A stretch of 64,000 nt of DNA from Colocasia esculenta (GCA_014218235.1 CM024758.1:75898206-75962205); one strand, 5' to 3'; numbered from the stretch's first letter, positions 10,853 through 22,930 are shown. The notes: generated by a model not told the origin, from the sequence alone. Made by a program: numbers and translations.

Positions 10853-12345
10853 ATGTTGGAGGATGCGGCTTGTGCGTTGACTGAATTAGAGCCATCGCTA
10901 CGCCAGGCTTTTGTAGCTCAGTTATCTCTTAGGTCCTCAGTTTTGGATGAGATGATCGAGCAACAGAAAGCCGACCCTAGACTCTTAGAGTTAGTGGGCA
11001 GGGCAGGCATTGCTCGTGATGAGGACGGTGTGATTAGATTCCATCAACGTGTTTGTGTCCCTGATTTGGTAGATGTCCATGAGCATGTGTTAGCAGAGGC
11101 TCACAGGTCGAGATTCTCTATTCATCCGGGTAACACGAAAATGTACCAGGATTTGAAGAGGTCCTTTTGGTGGTCTGGCATGAAGAGGGATGTAGCAGAT
11201 TATGTATCCCAGTGTTTAGTATGCCAGCAAGTAAAGGCTGAGCGACAGCGACCATCCGGCCTTATGCAAAGGATGGAGATCCCAGTGTGGAAGTGGGAAG
11301 CTGTCACTATGGACTTTGTTTCGGGTTTGCCCCGATCTAGAAGGGGCAATGACTCGATTGGGTAGTTGTAGATAGATTCTCGAAGACTGCGCATTTCTTA
11401 CCTATGAAGAAGAAGCAGTCGGTTGAGAGCTTAGCTAGATTGTATGTTAGTAGTGTGGTTAGATTGCATGGTTTCCGAAGTCGATCATTTCGGATCGAGA
11501 TCCGATATTTACTTCGAGGTTGTGGAAGGGTCTTCAGAAAGCATTAGGTTCGGAGCTGAAGCTCAGTTCGGCGTTTCATCCCCAGACTGATGGACAGTCC
11601 TAAAGGACTATCCAGACGCTCAAGGATATGTTGAGAGTGTGCGTACTGGATTGGAAGGATGATTGGGAGCGTCATCTACCTCTAGTGGAGTTTGCATACA
11701 ACAACAACTTTCATGGGAGTATTGGAATGGCTCCATTTGAGGTGTTGTATGGTAGGCCTTGCAGATCTCCTTTATGATGGAGGAGACGGTGATCGGCAGC
11801 TGATCGGTCTAGAGTTAGTTCAGGAGACTTCGGATAAGGTCCAGCTTATCAGGAAGAGGCTTGTTGCGGCGCAGGATAGGCAGAAGAGCTACGCCGACAA
11901 CAGAAGAAGGATTTGGAGTTCGAGGTGGGTGAACATGTCTTCTTGAAGTTATCACCTACTCGTGGTGTCATCAGATTTGGCAGGCATAGTAAGTTGAGCC
12001 CTAGATTCATTGGCCCGTATGAGATTCTCAGACGATTGGGCAGCGTGGCATATGAGCTAGCTTTACCCCCAGCTTTAGCTAGTGTTTATCCTATTTTCCA
12101 CGTTTCTATGCTCAGGAAGTATGTCCGAGATCCATCTCATGTGATCAGTCATGAGCCAGTGGAGATTCATGCCAGATTTGTCGTATGTGGAGCAACTAGT
12201 AGCTATTCTTGACGGAAGGTTCAACATCTCCGAACAAGAGTATTGCGTCGGTAAAAGTTCTATGACAGAACTTCTCGCGAGAGGAGGCTACTTGGGAGCT
12301 CGAGGATGCGATGAAGAAGAAGTATCCCCGTTTGTTTGAGTAGTT
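10853..12345 (+). pseudogene. G2 integrase with C-terminal chromodomain
   Basis: An H2C2 zinc-binding region is visible (AEAHRSRFSIHPGNTKMY then CLVCQQVK), followed by the catalytic core from MDFVSGLP (first Asp, about 11310) and SDRDPIFTS (second Asp, about 11490). In the third catalytic motif, where GQSERTIQ is usual, the codon for Glu is a TAA stop at 11601-11603. The core then continues with LPLVEFAYNN and a C-terminal GPYEILRRLGSVAYELALP segment. A chromodomain remnant starting LSYVEQLVAILDG (about 12180) and ending in WELEDAMKKKYPRLFE-like codons closes the ORF at about 12345. Chromodomains direct integration to heterochromatin marks in this lineage. Confidence 0.85.
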
Positions 12346-12372
12346 TTGTTTAAACTTCGAGGACGAAGTTTC

Positions 12373-12388
12373 TTTAAGGGGGAGAGGG
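12373..12388 (+). promoter_or_regulatory. G2 polypurine tract
   Basis: AAGGGGGAGAGGG directly before the 3' LTR start TGTAAGGCCC, the standard primer for plus-strand DNA synthesis. Confidence 0.85.
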
Positions 12389-15300
12389 TGTAAGGCCCTC
12401 CAATTTTGTTGCATTATTTTATTTCGTGTAAATAATTCATATTTGTGTATGTATAGATGTACATATCTACGTATGTATTAACTAGTTATACTTATGTGTG
12501 CATGTGTATAATTAGTTGTAAATAATGTATGAATTGCATGGTGGTAGTGTGTACATGATAATACATATGTATGACATGTACATAGGTATAAGTTAAGCAT
12601 GGTTTCTGCATGTTTTGAGTTCTGGCCGAAGGACCCAATTGGCGTCCACATGGATGGACGTCCATGCTGAGTCAGCGTCCACCTCGATGGACGCCAATAC
12701 TTAAGCCAACGTCCATGTATGTGGACGTTAAGATCTCTGACTGCATGCGTTGTAGACCCCGAAACTCCGGGGCAAGCAAGCCCAGCCATTGGGGAGATGT
12801 CCCCAACGGCTAGCAGGCTTTCACATCACCTCTCCGGGGTTCCCCAAACCCCTCTGCTATAAACCACACCCCCTTCAACACCAGGACCCCTCATGACCTT
12901 TCAAGAGATAGAGAAAATCCTAGCTCGGAACTGCACAAAGACTGAACTTTGGAGGCTTCAATCTGGCGATTCAAGGCTTCATCCGGCGACCTACTGCATC
13001 AGGGGGGAGCTGGACCATCGGGGAAGACTTCCCAACCGCGGTTCAGCTTCTACACCAACCTAGAACACGGAGGAGAGCATTTGTGGAGGCTTCTGGGGAC
13101 TGCCCAAGGAGAGCTTCACCACCATCTTAATCCCTTTGGAGACTGTTTAAAGGCAAGTAACCCTCACATTTCGTCCATGTAGATGTCTAGTAGGGTTTTG
13201 TTATTTTTTTCAGATTTTAAATCGAGTCCTGGATCCCCCATTCTTCTTGTATTTGGAGCTCGGGTCTGTATTCTGCACAGACCTGAACTTGACGGCAAGG
13301 TCCCTTGCCGTCAAGATCTTCATTAACGGCCAACGATGTGGCCGTTAAGCGCCATTAACGGCCAGACTATGCCGTTAAGATCGTCAGGAAGAACAGTGAG
13401 CTGTTCTCTCCTTCTATATGATAATTTTACGAGGTTCTCGCATGAGGATATATGGTAACCGTACTATGATATGTATTATGAATGGTGGTATATGTGGTGA
13501 GGTCCTTACAATTTCTGCAATTGGTATGAAGGGTGTCATTTATGAAAATGCTTGTATGATAAAAATCCTATATCATGTTAGTTTCTGTTTGTGCAACTCG
13601 TGAGGAATTTGGGTGCCCTAAATTTTATGAACCATGTGTGTAGGGGTCAGTCTGTGCCCTGCAATTTCTAAAATTTCTCCATGCTTGTATGATTTACTGT
13701 AAATTTCTGTTCTAAAAATAGAAAACATGCGTAGGGTTTGTGAAATTTCCAGTAAATTGTGTGTTGTGTAATAAATCCGGGGGAATTGCCTGTGATAAGG
13801 TATATGTTCGGTTCAGGGTTGATGTCTATTGAATCTGCTATTCATATTGTGTTCGGTGAGGAATTGAATTATGGAAATATGAGGCTGAATGTTTCAATTT
13901 CTGAAAATATATGTTAACTCTGAAAAATCTGGAAACTTTCATGTAAGATTATAATCCAGAAATGAGTATGTGGTTAAATTTTCATGCTATTCTGATGACT
14001 GCAAAGTGTGTTATGAAAATTTCATGCGAAAAATGTGATAAATGCATGTTATCATGAATTTGACTTAATGATGTGTTTTTCCAACTGATTAATGCAAGTT
14101 AGTGAATGTTAATCTCTGTTATCAGTAGCATCATGCTAGGAAAAACAGAGCCATGTGTGTGAGAGAGAGAATGTAAAGGTATGAGGATGTCTTGTGTAAA
14201 TGTGTACTAAAATCGGTATGGTAATGTGTAAGACTGTGCCAAGTGTGATATGCTTCCATAGAGGGCCGTGGAACCATACCATGGAAAAGTCCCATGGGAA
14301 GGTTCAATGTGTTAAGATCCTAAGGGCATTAGGATGAAATCCTGGAGGTGGACAAGTACCGTGGTTAGGGTGGACTTGTTCTCCCAGTCTGCGCAGTCCA
14401 AGAGTCGTCACTATATTGCCTAGGTGAGTCTATGTGTATGTGTATGTAATGGTCCTTCTATGGTGGTTTGGACTATGTGTCACGGCACTAAAGTGTAAAA
14501 TGTGAAAATGGAAATGTGAATGTGTTCATTTGTAAATTGTGTAGTGTGAATATGTGTAAATGTGAAATGTGTGAAAAGAGAACTATAGAATGGGAAATTG
14601 TGAAAAACATATGCAACCAATATGTGAGATTATGAAATTGTAGTCCATGATATGATAATGTAAAATTATGTTATAACAGCAACCTAAAGGTGTTTAAGAA
14701 TGTTTCATATGTGTAAAAATGCGTAGAATCCATGCTAGGATCATTCTTGCTTATGTGTAAACGTCTCCATGTTTAAGTGCTATCATGTTGTAGATAATCG
14801 GGAATGTAGCTCTCATGTGATAGAATGTGAATTGCTAAATCCATGTTAGAACAACAACTTAAAATGTATAAAATGATAAGTGCATGTAATATGTGTAGAA
14901 CCATGATAGGAATGCTTCCTTTTATGTAGGCAAGAACTCCATGTTTGGTTGCTCTCATGTTTTGCTTAATTGGAGGTAAAACCTTTATGTGATGGAATAA
15001 GTAGAAAGCATGTGATAGGACGTTTATTTTGGAAAATCTGAAATCATGAACCATGTGTTTAATTTGGTAGAAATTACCATGATAGGTTGTCTTTATCAAT
15101 GCTCAAGCACGCTATATGTTTGCCTTGTAAATTGGAATGTAAAAAACCTACCGTGATATATGCATGTATGATGTGTGTGGAGATTACTTGCTGAGTCTTT
15201 TAGACTCACTCCTTGCTTCGGCGTACAGGTTTAGTAGGTGATACACCTATGGAGGAGATCTAGAGAGCGACTCCGAGCGCGGGGAGTAGCTTGGCAGAGT

Positions 15301-15616
15301 TGTAGAGCGACTTTTGCTTCCATTGTATGTAACAAGGCATGTAATATAAGATTAAGGAATTTGTGGACAAAACTATGTATTTGAGTTTAGTATTTCATAT
15401 GTGGACTTTAGTCCTTTTAAATTGTTAGTTGAATCATGTATGTTAAATGTGGATGATGAATGAAATGAAGACAATGTTCTTTTACTTCCGCTACTCTGTG
15501 TCTATATTTATGTGTATCAATCGTATGTTATGTTTGGGTAAATGCCCCACTGTGATAACGTTCACTATACCGACGTGGGTTGGTATAACCGTACCGGTAT
15601 AATGAGGGTCGTCACA
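12389..15616 (+). mobile_element. G2 3' LTR
   Basis: 3228 bp from TGTAAGGCCCTC to GGGTCGTCACA. It carries the same TATA box (12858), the ACGT-core inverted repeats (about 12640-12730), the TTAACGGC/GCCGTTAA arms (13320-13390) and the 77-codon leader ORF (12949-13182) as the 5' copy. Confidence 0.92.
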
Positions 15617-15621
15617 ATTTT
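15617..15621. repeat. Target-site duplication ATTTT, right copy (G2)
   Basis: Identical to 4247-4251. Sequence to the right resumes the Sirevirus B spacer. Confidence 0.85.
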
Positions 15622-16777
15622 TGAAATAGGTAGCTTTTTTTTTTGTAACTTAATTAAACAGTCAAGGTGACTAGTTTTGTAAGGTCAAAGGCCAATGTAA
15701 AACATTAAGTTCAAGTACCATCTTACGTATCAATCCATGTTAGAGATATGATCACCCTCAAAAGAATTATTCAATTGAATTAAGTTAATTCACTTGAGTT
15801 ACCCAAAGTTTTCTAGATGACACAACCTAGATCCATGCTCAAATATTATGTCAAAATCATTGAGAGTAATTAATATCTTGGATACTATGTGAGTATGATA
15901 GATGGTAATGAACATAAAGTCCTTATTCTCCCCCTTTACAAAGGTTGTGAACATACTCATTCAGAAAGGATGAGAAATGTGAAGAATGGACAAAAGGAGA
16001 GTATCTGTTGACAGCTAGGAATTACCCATCGACAGTTATGAATTCCAGTGAAAGGTGTTCTGGGAGAAGACATCTGTCGACAGGCAAAGGAGGGGATTTG
16101 TCAACGGCTACTGAATTTCAGAAAGAGGATGGTTCTGGAAGAGTCCATCTGTCGACAGAGTGAGAGAGCATGTCGACAGTTACTGAAATCTATCAGAACT
16201 TGTGTTCTGGGATGGCTTTCCTGTCGACAGCTAGGTTGGTGGCTGTCGATAGGCTTGGAAAATCAGTGTTGAGGCTTTGATTAAAGATAGATTTCAACCA
16301 ATGAGTGAGGGATTAAGATACATGAAATATGAAGGTTATCCCTTAAGGAACTCACTCACTTAGCCTTACCTTGATCCCCCATAGTGTGTGCATGTGTTGA
16401 CTCATCATTTGAGCAAAACAACATGATATTCACAATCAAGACAAACATTTACACACAAAGCAACATCCATGAACATGGGAGCATGTGAAATTCATAATTG
16501 AAGAAAATGTATATGACAAAATTGAAGAAAACCAAATACCCTATTGTGAAGTCTATAACCTTTATGAAGAAGGAGACTAGGATACTTGGCGGAGGATGTT
16601 TCCTCATGCATAATGATAGTTCCGAACAAGGGTACTTGTGTTTCATGTATCCCCATTTGATATACCTCATTGTCACTACTCACAAGGTTTGATTACCTCT
16701 CAATTTGGTATTGGTTTCATTGAATTTTGCATAAACCCAATTCTCTTCTTAGGGATGTGAACCTATCTTCTACAAAA
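15622..16777 (-). other. Sirevirus B spacer after pol
   Basis: No convincing ORF. A polypurine-like run on the minus strand (AAAGGGGGAGAA, near 15928) and a cluster of TGTCGACA-type palindromes at 16005-16250 are the visible structures. Additional purine runs upstream of the true 3' LTR are a known feature of Sireviruses. Confidence 0.55.
16005..16250. repeat. TGTCGACA cluster in Sirevirus B spacer
   Basis: About seven sites, exact or one base off CTGTCGACAG: near 16005, 16028, 16073, 16149, 16170, 16221 and 16242. The motif matches those in the B LTR (22249-22528). Confidence 0.75.
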
Positions 16778-18260
16778 AGTTGGTGAAGATGTGAGCTAGT
16801 TTATTTTCAGTGGGTATGAAGCTAAGCTCCAAGAACTTGTTGGCTACCTCATCTCTCAAGAAGTGGTCTTATTTCTATTGTTAAGTCCTTGAATGTTGGA
16901 TTTGGTTCTTTGAAAGGTTGATAGCACTAGTGTTGTCACATGGATTAGTTTGCATCCAATATCAATATATAGTCACACAATTGACTCTTAATCCACAACA
17001 CTTGTGTCGCACAACTCCCTGCAGCAACATATTCTGCCTCTACAGTGGAGAGTGCAACCGAGGTGTTGCTTTGGATGCCCACGAAACCATGCAACCACCA
17101 AGAAATTGACAGTACCCACTAGTGCTTTTTCTATCAATTTTGCACCAGCATAGTCAGCATCAGAGTATGAAATCAAGTTAAAGTCACTACATGCTGGAAA
17201 CCATAAACCCAATTCTTGTGTACCTGAGAGATATTTGAAAATCCTTTTTACTGCAACCAAGTGGCTTTCCTTTGGACTAGATTGGTATCTAGCACAAAGG
17301 CAAACACTGAACTGTATATCTGCCTACTTGCAGTAAGGTAAAGGAGTGAGCCAATCATACCTCAGAATTGCTTTGCATCTACCAGTTTACCTTTCTCATC
17401 ATTTTCCAGTTTAATGCTTGTGCTCGTTGGGGTTGAGGCAGGTTTAGCTTGTTCAAAATGACATCTTTTGAGAAGCTCCTTAACATATTTTTCTTGATTA
17501 ATGAAGAAGTCGTCTTCATGTTGCCTTACCTATAAACCACGAAAGAATTGAAGCTCCCCCATTAGACTTTCTCCATTTCACTGAGCATGTGTTTAGAAAA
17601 CTCTTCACACAGTGATGGGTTAGTGGAACCAAATATGATGTCATCCACATAAACTTGAACAACAATTATATGATTGTAACTTTCTTAGTAAAAAGTGTTT
17701 GGTCCACTTTACATCTTGAGTAGCTTTACACACCAAGAAATTGCTTAACCTGTCGTACCAAGCTCGAGGTGCCTGCTTCAAACCGTAAAGAGCTTTGTGC
17801 AACTTAAAAACATGCTTAGGCATTTCATATCTTCAAAATCGGGTGGTTGAGAAACATAAACTTCCTCTTTGATGTAGCCATTCAAGAAAGTGTTTTAACA
17901 TCCATTTGAAAATGTTTGAATTATTTTGAGCATGCATATGCTAACAAAATCCTAACTACTTCAAGCCTAGCTACAAGTGCAAGGGATTCTTCTAAATTTA
18001 TCCAAATTCTTGGTTATACCCTTTTGCCACCAGTCTAGCTTTGTTCTCACGACTTTTCCCTCTTCATTTAGTTTATTCCTAAACACACCTTCTTGTGCCT
18101 ATTACATAAATTTCTGGGGTTCTAGTACTAAACTCCAGACATATTTCTTTGAAACTGAACAAGTTCCTCATGCATAACATCAATACATGAATTTTCTTTT
18201 AGAGCTTCTTCACATTTTTAGGTTCCACTTGAGAGACAAAAGCTAAATGATCTTGTTCAA
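16778..18260 (-). pseudogene. Sirevirus B reverse transcriptase and RNase H
   Basis: In minus-strand order: fragments of the RT N-terminal region near 18250, HVFKLHKALYGLKQAPRAWYDRL (17823-17740, family-typical), the YVDDIIFGS catalytic motif on the complement near 17637-17651, then VAVKRIFKYLSGTQELGLWF and the SDADYAG start of RNase H at about 17260-17140, and finally a readable ...FIPTENKLA tail near 16810. Many 1-base frameshifts and stops interrupt it. The family normally encodes one continuous copia pol polyprotein. Confidence 0.85.
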
Positions 18261-18699
18261 CTATTTGCCTAACCTGAGACCTAGTTGAACTTTATCATTT
18301 ACATCCCTATCACATTATCAAGGGTGATCTTTGGAGTACCTCACATTTGTGATTGTTGAAGGGCTAGGTTGATCTTGAACTTGAGGAAGGTGATCTTGTG
18401 GAGGTTGTTCTTGAGGAGGGTTTGCTGAGGAGTTTCACCTTGAGGTTCTTTCTCTTGTGGGATCTTCTTCACATTCATCATCTTGCTTTTTGAAAAGTAT
18501 ACATCATCATCATCATGTACCTGCGAAAATAGTCATTGTTAGTTTTTTGTGCTACTTGAGAATTCTTTTTGCTTTTGCTTGTTGTTGTTCACCAAGTATT
18601 GTTCCTTCATCTACATCATCATTCCTGTGAAATGAAAAATGTTAGACTTTGCATGATACTCATCAAATACAACATGGGTTTCTTCCACAATTCGATTTT

Positions 18700-19640
18700 T
18701 ATTATTAAACACTCTATATGCTCTAGAGGTTTGAGTATCCTAGAAAAATACCTGGATCACTTTTGGCTTCAAACTTGTCTAAATCGACTTTATCATTGTT
18801 ATGTATAAACACTTTGGAACCAAAGACCCTCAAATACCCAATACTAGGTTTCTTACCTTTTAACAGTTCATGGGGAGTTTTCCTCACAGGTCTTACCAGG
18901 GCTCTATTAAGTATGTAGCAGAAGTGTTCACTGCTTCTACCCAAAAACTCCTTGAGAGTTGGCTTTCGACCAGAAGAGTGCGAGCCATTTCCACCAATGT
19001 TCTGTTCTTTCTCTCCACTACACCATTTTGTCCGGAGTCCCTGGAGAGGAGAACATGTGATCTATCCCTTGGTGCCTGCAAAAATCAGAAAAGAGTTGTT
19101 ATCAAACTCTCCCCCATGATCAGTGCGGATTGAGCATATCTTATTAACATTCCATGCTCAATCTTATTAAAGATTCTTCAAAGACTTTCAGTGCTTCATT
19201 CTCGTGAGCCAGAAATTTGACCCAAGTAAACCTAGGGAAATCATCCACAATGACAAAGCAAAATGTTTGCCTTTGAGACTAAGTGTTCTTGTAGGTCCAA
19301 ACAGGTCCATGTGCAACAATTCATATGGTTTTGAGGTGATTACTGGTGCTTTGATTTGAAATACTTCGGGTTTGTTTTCCTGTGCACATGCATCACAAAA
19401 ACTTTCATTTTATTAAAAGAAATGTCAGGAAGTCCACTTACCAACTTCAGCTTCTTGATCTGTGCAATACATTGTAGCTCGTATGGCCAAGCCTACGATG
19501 CCGCAAGTCAACTCATCATGTTTATTTGCAACAAGACATAAAATTATTGTTTTCTGGTTCATCTAAATCAACTAGATAATGTTGTTCACTCTCTTTCTAG
19601 AAAACTTAAGGCTCTTGTTTCTTTATCAACAATTTGACAT
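18700..19640 (-). pseudogene. Sirevirus B integrase
   Basis: Minus-strand reading gives NGVVERKNRTLVEMARTLL (about 19010-18960), a hallmark of the copia integrase core with its catalytic Glu, followed by SFWVEAVNTSATYL and the C-terminal KTPHELLKGKKPSIGYLRVF then FLGYSN near 18730. The zinc-binding N-terminal part upstream of about 19640 is less readable. Frameshifts occur at about 18930 and 19050. Confidence 0.85.
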
Positions 19641-19686
19641 GCATTAGTTTCAAAGATGACTTTATGGCCTTTATCACACAATTGGC

Positions 19687-19986
19687 TTATGTTGAGTAGA
19701 TGTGATTTAGACCATCAACTAATAACACATTGTCTATTGAGTTAGAGGCATACTTACCTACCTTACTTGTGCCAATTATTTGGCCCTGGTTGTTACCTCC
19801 AAAGACAACTTGACCTCCATCTTTTTCCACCAACAAACAGAATTTATCTTTGTCGCCCGTCATGGTGCCTCGAGCAGCCACTATCAAGTACCATCTGTTT
19901 TGATTTTGGGCTGCTAGGCATTCCTGCATGGGTGGATCAGACAAAGAGGTTTTGGTACCCAAATTACTTGGGTCCCAATTTTTCAT
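19687..19986 (-). pseudogene. Sirevirus B protease
   Basis: The segment after WYL should carry the D-S-G active site with a following R-H-M-T-G-D. The bases for it are present but shifted: one base is missing after WYL and one is gained about 24 bases later, so the local frame reads through other residues and returns to frame at MTGDKDKF. The rest, GGNNQGQIIGTSKVG and NVLLVDGLNH, is family-typical. The close pair of opposite 1-base changes suggests sequence error or recent decay. Confidence 0.8.
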
Positions 19987-20196
19987 TCATGCCAAAAAGT
20001 AAATGCTTTGGAATCTAAACTGCTTGCATTTCAGTTTATTTGGATTATTTCAGCATAGTTTTTCATCATGGCCAGATTTCTTACACACATTGCATGATGG
20101 AGATTTTCTAACAGTTGTTTTATTATTTGATGAACATTCATTTGTACTTTACCCTTTGGTTGCCTGGATGGTTGTCCTTTGGCAGCATATCTCCAG

Positions 20197-20232
20197 GCCG
20201 GTCGACAGCTCTCTTTGAGCATGTCGACAGAC
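20197..20232. repeat. TGTCGACA pair in Sirevirus B gag-protease linker
   Basis: GGTCGACAG at about 20200 and ATGTCGACAG at 20221. Sirevirus A has a comparable group between its zinc knuckle and protease at 29899-29971. Confidence 0.65.
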
Positions 20233-20299
20233 TTCTTATTTTGCTGGGAAGATGAAGTCTTTTGGATTGGTTGGTGTTGCTTTCCTTTTGTTTGAGTTT

Positions 20300-21334
20300 T
20301 ATTTTACTTAGGAGGAACCTGTTTGCTTGTGCTTGGACTATCATCAACAAAGGAAGTTATCAACGTCTCTCCAACTTTCTTTTGTTTTACTGGTTGGTAT
20401 CCAATTCCATGTTTGCAATAAAAAGTATTTGAGCCCAAAATAGTGTCAAGATTTTCTTTTCCCTTAACAAATCTTGTTAGATCTTCAGATTTTCCTTTAT
20501 GATCATTTTCAGCTTTTTCCAACTTTTCTTAATCTCTTGATTTTCATGTGAAGAATTTCAAGGGAATTGCTTAGACTTTGTTTTTTTTTTCACTCTCTTG
20601 CAATTTTACTTTTATGCAATCCATCTCTTCACAGTGAGCTTCCTCATCAATTTTCATCATTTCAATCTCTTTATTTAGGATTGCAATCTCTTCATCATTA
20701 GATGTGTTGTGAACAATTGAATTGATATTTTTCTTAAGTGCTTATTTTCAGACTTTACTCGCAGAATGTTTCAAACAACATAGTGTATGCTTCTTCCCAT
20801 TCATCAATAGTGTATTTCTCAAAGGAAGAATTACCTCAGTGGAGTCCTTACTCCTTGCCATCAAGCAGTGAAGTCTTCATCTCCAGAATTAGCTTGTTCG
20901 TTATCATCTTCATATCCATCACTCCAAGTTGCCATCATTGCCTTGGCTTTCTTGAAGGTGAATTGTCCCTCTTCAGTTTCTTCTTGAGCTCCGGGCATTC
21001 TCCTCTCATGTGTCCTGGTTTCTCAGACGTACCTTCGTAGATGAGTTCAAGCTTGTCCCAACATCTCTTTTGCTGAGGTACATGTGGAGACACTTGAATA
21101 CTCCTTAGGATGTACATCGCATGCATCATGTCAATGCGCTCCAGTTTAGAGTTCCCTTAGCAATTGGTTCTTTGTCCAAGTCTCTTCATCCTCGGCAGCA
21201 CATATGCCCATGCTGACGACCTTCCAAAGCTCAAAGTTTTGAGCTCTCAGAAAAACCTGCATTCGATTTTTCCAATAAGGATAGTCAGTGCCATCAAAGA
21301 AGGGTGGCCTAGACACTGAATGTCCTTCAGCCAT
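20300..21334 (-). pseudogene. Sirevirus B gag with internal deletion
   Basis: Opens MAEGHSVSRPPFFDGTDY, the typical Sirevirus gag start (also seen in A at 28219). The capsid reads WKNRMQVFLRAQNFELWKV and, after a frameshift, DKLELIYEGTSE, which is joined directly to KPGHMRGECPELKKK, the zinc-knuckle tail. The first half of the knuckle (Cys-x2-Cys) and several hundred bases of capsid normally lie between these, so an in-frame deletion is present near 21030. The part beyond the knuckle is rich in Lys, Glu and Ser and helix-prone. Gag would form the particle shell. Confidence 0.85.
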
Positions 21335-21419
21335 ATATCCCTTGTAAGATTCTATGAGATCGAGAATCTCCTAATCGTAAGATCAAGCTTTAAGAGCAAT
21401 AAATCGGAGGGAGAAACCT

Positions 21420-21434
21420 CACTCTGATACCAAT
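21420..21434 (-). promoter_or_regulatory. Sirevirus B primer binding site
   Basis: The minus strand reads ATTGGTATCAGAGT directly after the LTR end, complementary to initiator-methionine tRNA. Confidence 0.8.
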
Positions 21435-22151
21435 TGAAAGATGTGCGGAATTGCCTATTATGGTAATCTAGAAGGGGGTGAATAGATTACTAACAATTAA
21501 GAACAGTATGACCTTCTTTTCGATGGAGATACCAACTTATTGAAATCTCAACGATTAGAATCAAACCAAGATGTATGTAATTGTAAGTAGAACGAACAAC
21601 AATTTATCTAGCGTGTGAAAGACCAATGTGCCTACCAATCATCTAACGTAAAACATTCAAACCATAGGCATAATGATTTAAGGTGGTTCGGAGTACACAA
21701 CTTGTGTATGCTACGCTCCACCATCCACACACACGCAGAAAACAATGCTTATGAGCGAGTTCCACACTACAACTCACACACACACGTTGTCTGATGTGAC
21801 AACTATCAGAACAACATAAGCCATGTGAATCAAGCACAAGGAACGCTTGAATCACAAGCACACGCACAGAAGTATGAGAAATAGGAAAAGATATGAGTTA
21901 TGAGATGAAAGAACAAATCCAGATGAAGAACTCTTGTCGTTGGTCGTCCAGAAGAACTCCAAGCTTTATTTGAATGTAGATCAGTTGATGGAGAAGCTTG
22001 AGCGTGGATAGAACGGCTTCAACTCTGCTCGGAAGATGGTTTCTTCGCTCTGTACGGAGGCTTGAAGTAGAGCAGCAGGGAGAGGCTTTCTCTTAAGTTT
22101 TGCTTAGGTTTTGGTATTGTGGCTTCTTGCTGCGAAATTAGTTCCATATGA

Positions 22152-22164
22152 TCTATATATATGG
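22152..22164 (-). promoter_or_regulatory. Sirevirus B LTR TATA box
   Basis: The minus strand reads CATATATATAG. The palindrome cluster lies 90-370 bases upstream of it, the same arrangement as in Sirevirus A. Confidence 0.6.
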
Positions 22165-22248
22165 GTGTCCAAACATGGAGAGTCGTGCTTAAAACAATCA
22201 CCAAAATATAGATCATATCCTGACCATCGGATCTTTCCAAAACTACGT

Positions 22249-22528
22249 CTGTCGACAGGCCCTTCATAGCTGTCGACAGCTACTGCTTACTTCTGGTTTT
22301 CCAGAACTCTTCAAGTTGCTGGAAGACTGGATTTTTCCATAGCTGATTTGCTGTTGTCGAAGCTACTGCAGAAATCTATTTTCCAGAAATGTTAAGGTTG
22401 CGGGAAGACTAGATTTGCCGACAGATATCCTGGGGCCGTCGACAGGTACTGTCCGAGTTGCTGTTCCAGTGCCTTTGATATTCCTGGATGATCCATCTGT
22501 CGACAGGAGCTTGTCTGGCTGTCGACAG
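22249..22528. repeat. CTGTCGACAG palindromes in Sirevirus B LTR
   Basis: Five sites at 22249, 22270, 22436, 22498 and 22519, four of them complete or nearly complete 10-base palindromes. They are placed upstream of the TATA box. Confidence 0.85.
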
Positions 22529-22760
22529 GTGCTGTCTTGGAAATTTTCAAGATCTTTTGAAGTTGACTTTGGGTACGTCTTGTAGCATTCACACCTATAT
22601 AAGAAAACATTCTTAGTAAGATATAATGAATAATATGTTATCATTTTAGCACTTTGTTATGTCATTCATGTCTTTAGCAAATATGGCATTATACAAACAT
22701 CAATTACAACATTCATTGAATTCACATCATCAAAAAACATCATTCTCATGTAACCCACCA

Positions 22761-22886
22761 CTAGGAACAAGGTCATCCCACTAGTGAGAGTGAGAGGAAT
22801 CACGCAGAGAAGAAGATGAGACGTGGGGAAACGAGGAAGCTATGCGCAAAAGATATCTAGAGCTCTTCACAAGTAAGTACACCTCG
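22761..22886 (+). pseudogene. G4 chromodomain, C-terminal remnant
   Basis: Just right of the Sirevirus B LTR the plus strand reads RNKVIPLVRV and then, with frameshifts, NHAEK and WGNEEAMRKRYLELF, the end of a chromovirus chromodomain. Everything upstream is displaced by the Sirevirus B insertion and lies outside the window. The terminal position, just before a polypurine tract and LTR, supports the reading. Confidence 0.75.
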
Positions 22887-22930
22887 CTTGTACAATAAAT
22901 TTCTATCCATGAATTTTTGGAAAAAATCTA

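Larger units (their letters stand above)
4252..15616 (+). mobile_element. Complete-length Tekay-like chromovirus G2 (Ty3/gypsy)
   Basis: The element has two LTRs of about 3.2 kb (4252-7475 and 12389-15616), a primer binding site, gag, protease, reverse transcriptase, RNase H, integrase, a C-terminal chromodomain, a polypurine tract and a 5-bp target duplication. Long LTRs and a chromodomain with an (S)YVEQ-LVAILD type start match the Tekay/Del lineage of chromoviruses. Inferred proteins are broken by frameshifts and stops, so it looks non-autonomous now. It sits in the spacer of Sirevirus B and is younger than it. The gag region carries two intron-like interruptions, described separately. Confidence 0.92.
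2273..22760 (-). mobile_element. Sirevirus-type Ty1/copia element B (minus strand, nested and truncated)
   Basis: In minus-strand order the parts are 5' LTR (22760-21435), tRNA-primed binding site, gag, protease, integrase, reverse transcriptase, RNase H (to about 16778), a spacer, then, after removal of the inserted G2 element (4252-15616), the rest of the spacer and an env-position ORF (3497-2280). The 3' LTR is outside the window because a G1 LTR cuts the element at 2273. The gene order and the extra ORF after pol are those of Sirevirus elements. The spacer on both sides of G2 can be matched to the spacer of Sirevirus A, including the shared motif ACTGAGTAACTGG (minus strand near 4093-4105; plus strand near 34341), so the two parts belong together. 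All coding parts carry frameshifts. Confidence 0.85.
21435..22760 (-). mobile_element. Sirevirus B 5' LTR
   Basis: 1326 bp. In minus-strand sense it starts TGGTGGGTTACATG, comparable to TGTTGGGTTGAG of Sirevirus A, and ends ATCTTTCA just before the primer binding site. A C-rich run with TTCACCCCCTTCTAG near the end (plus coordinates about 21463-21475) corresponds to the poly-C run before CTTCTAGATC in the A LTR. Its right border at 22760 falls in chromodomain codons of G4. Confidence 0.8.
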
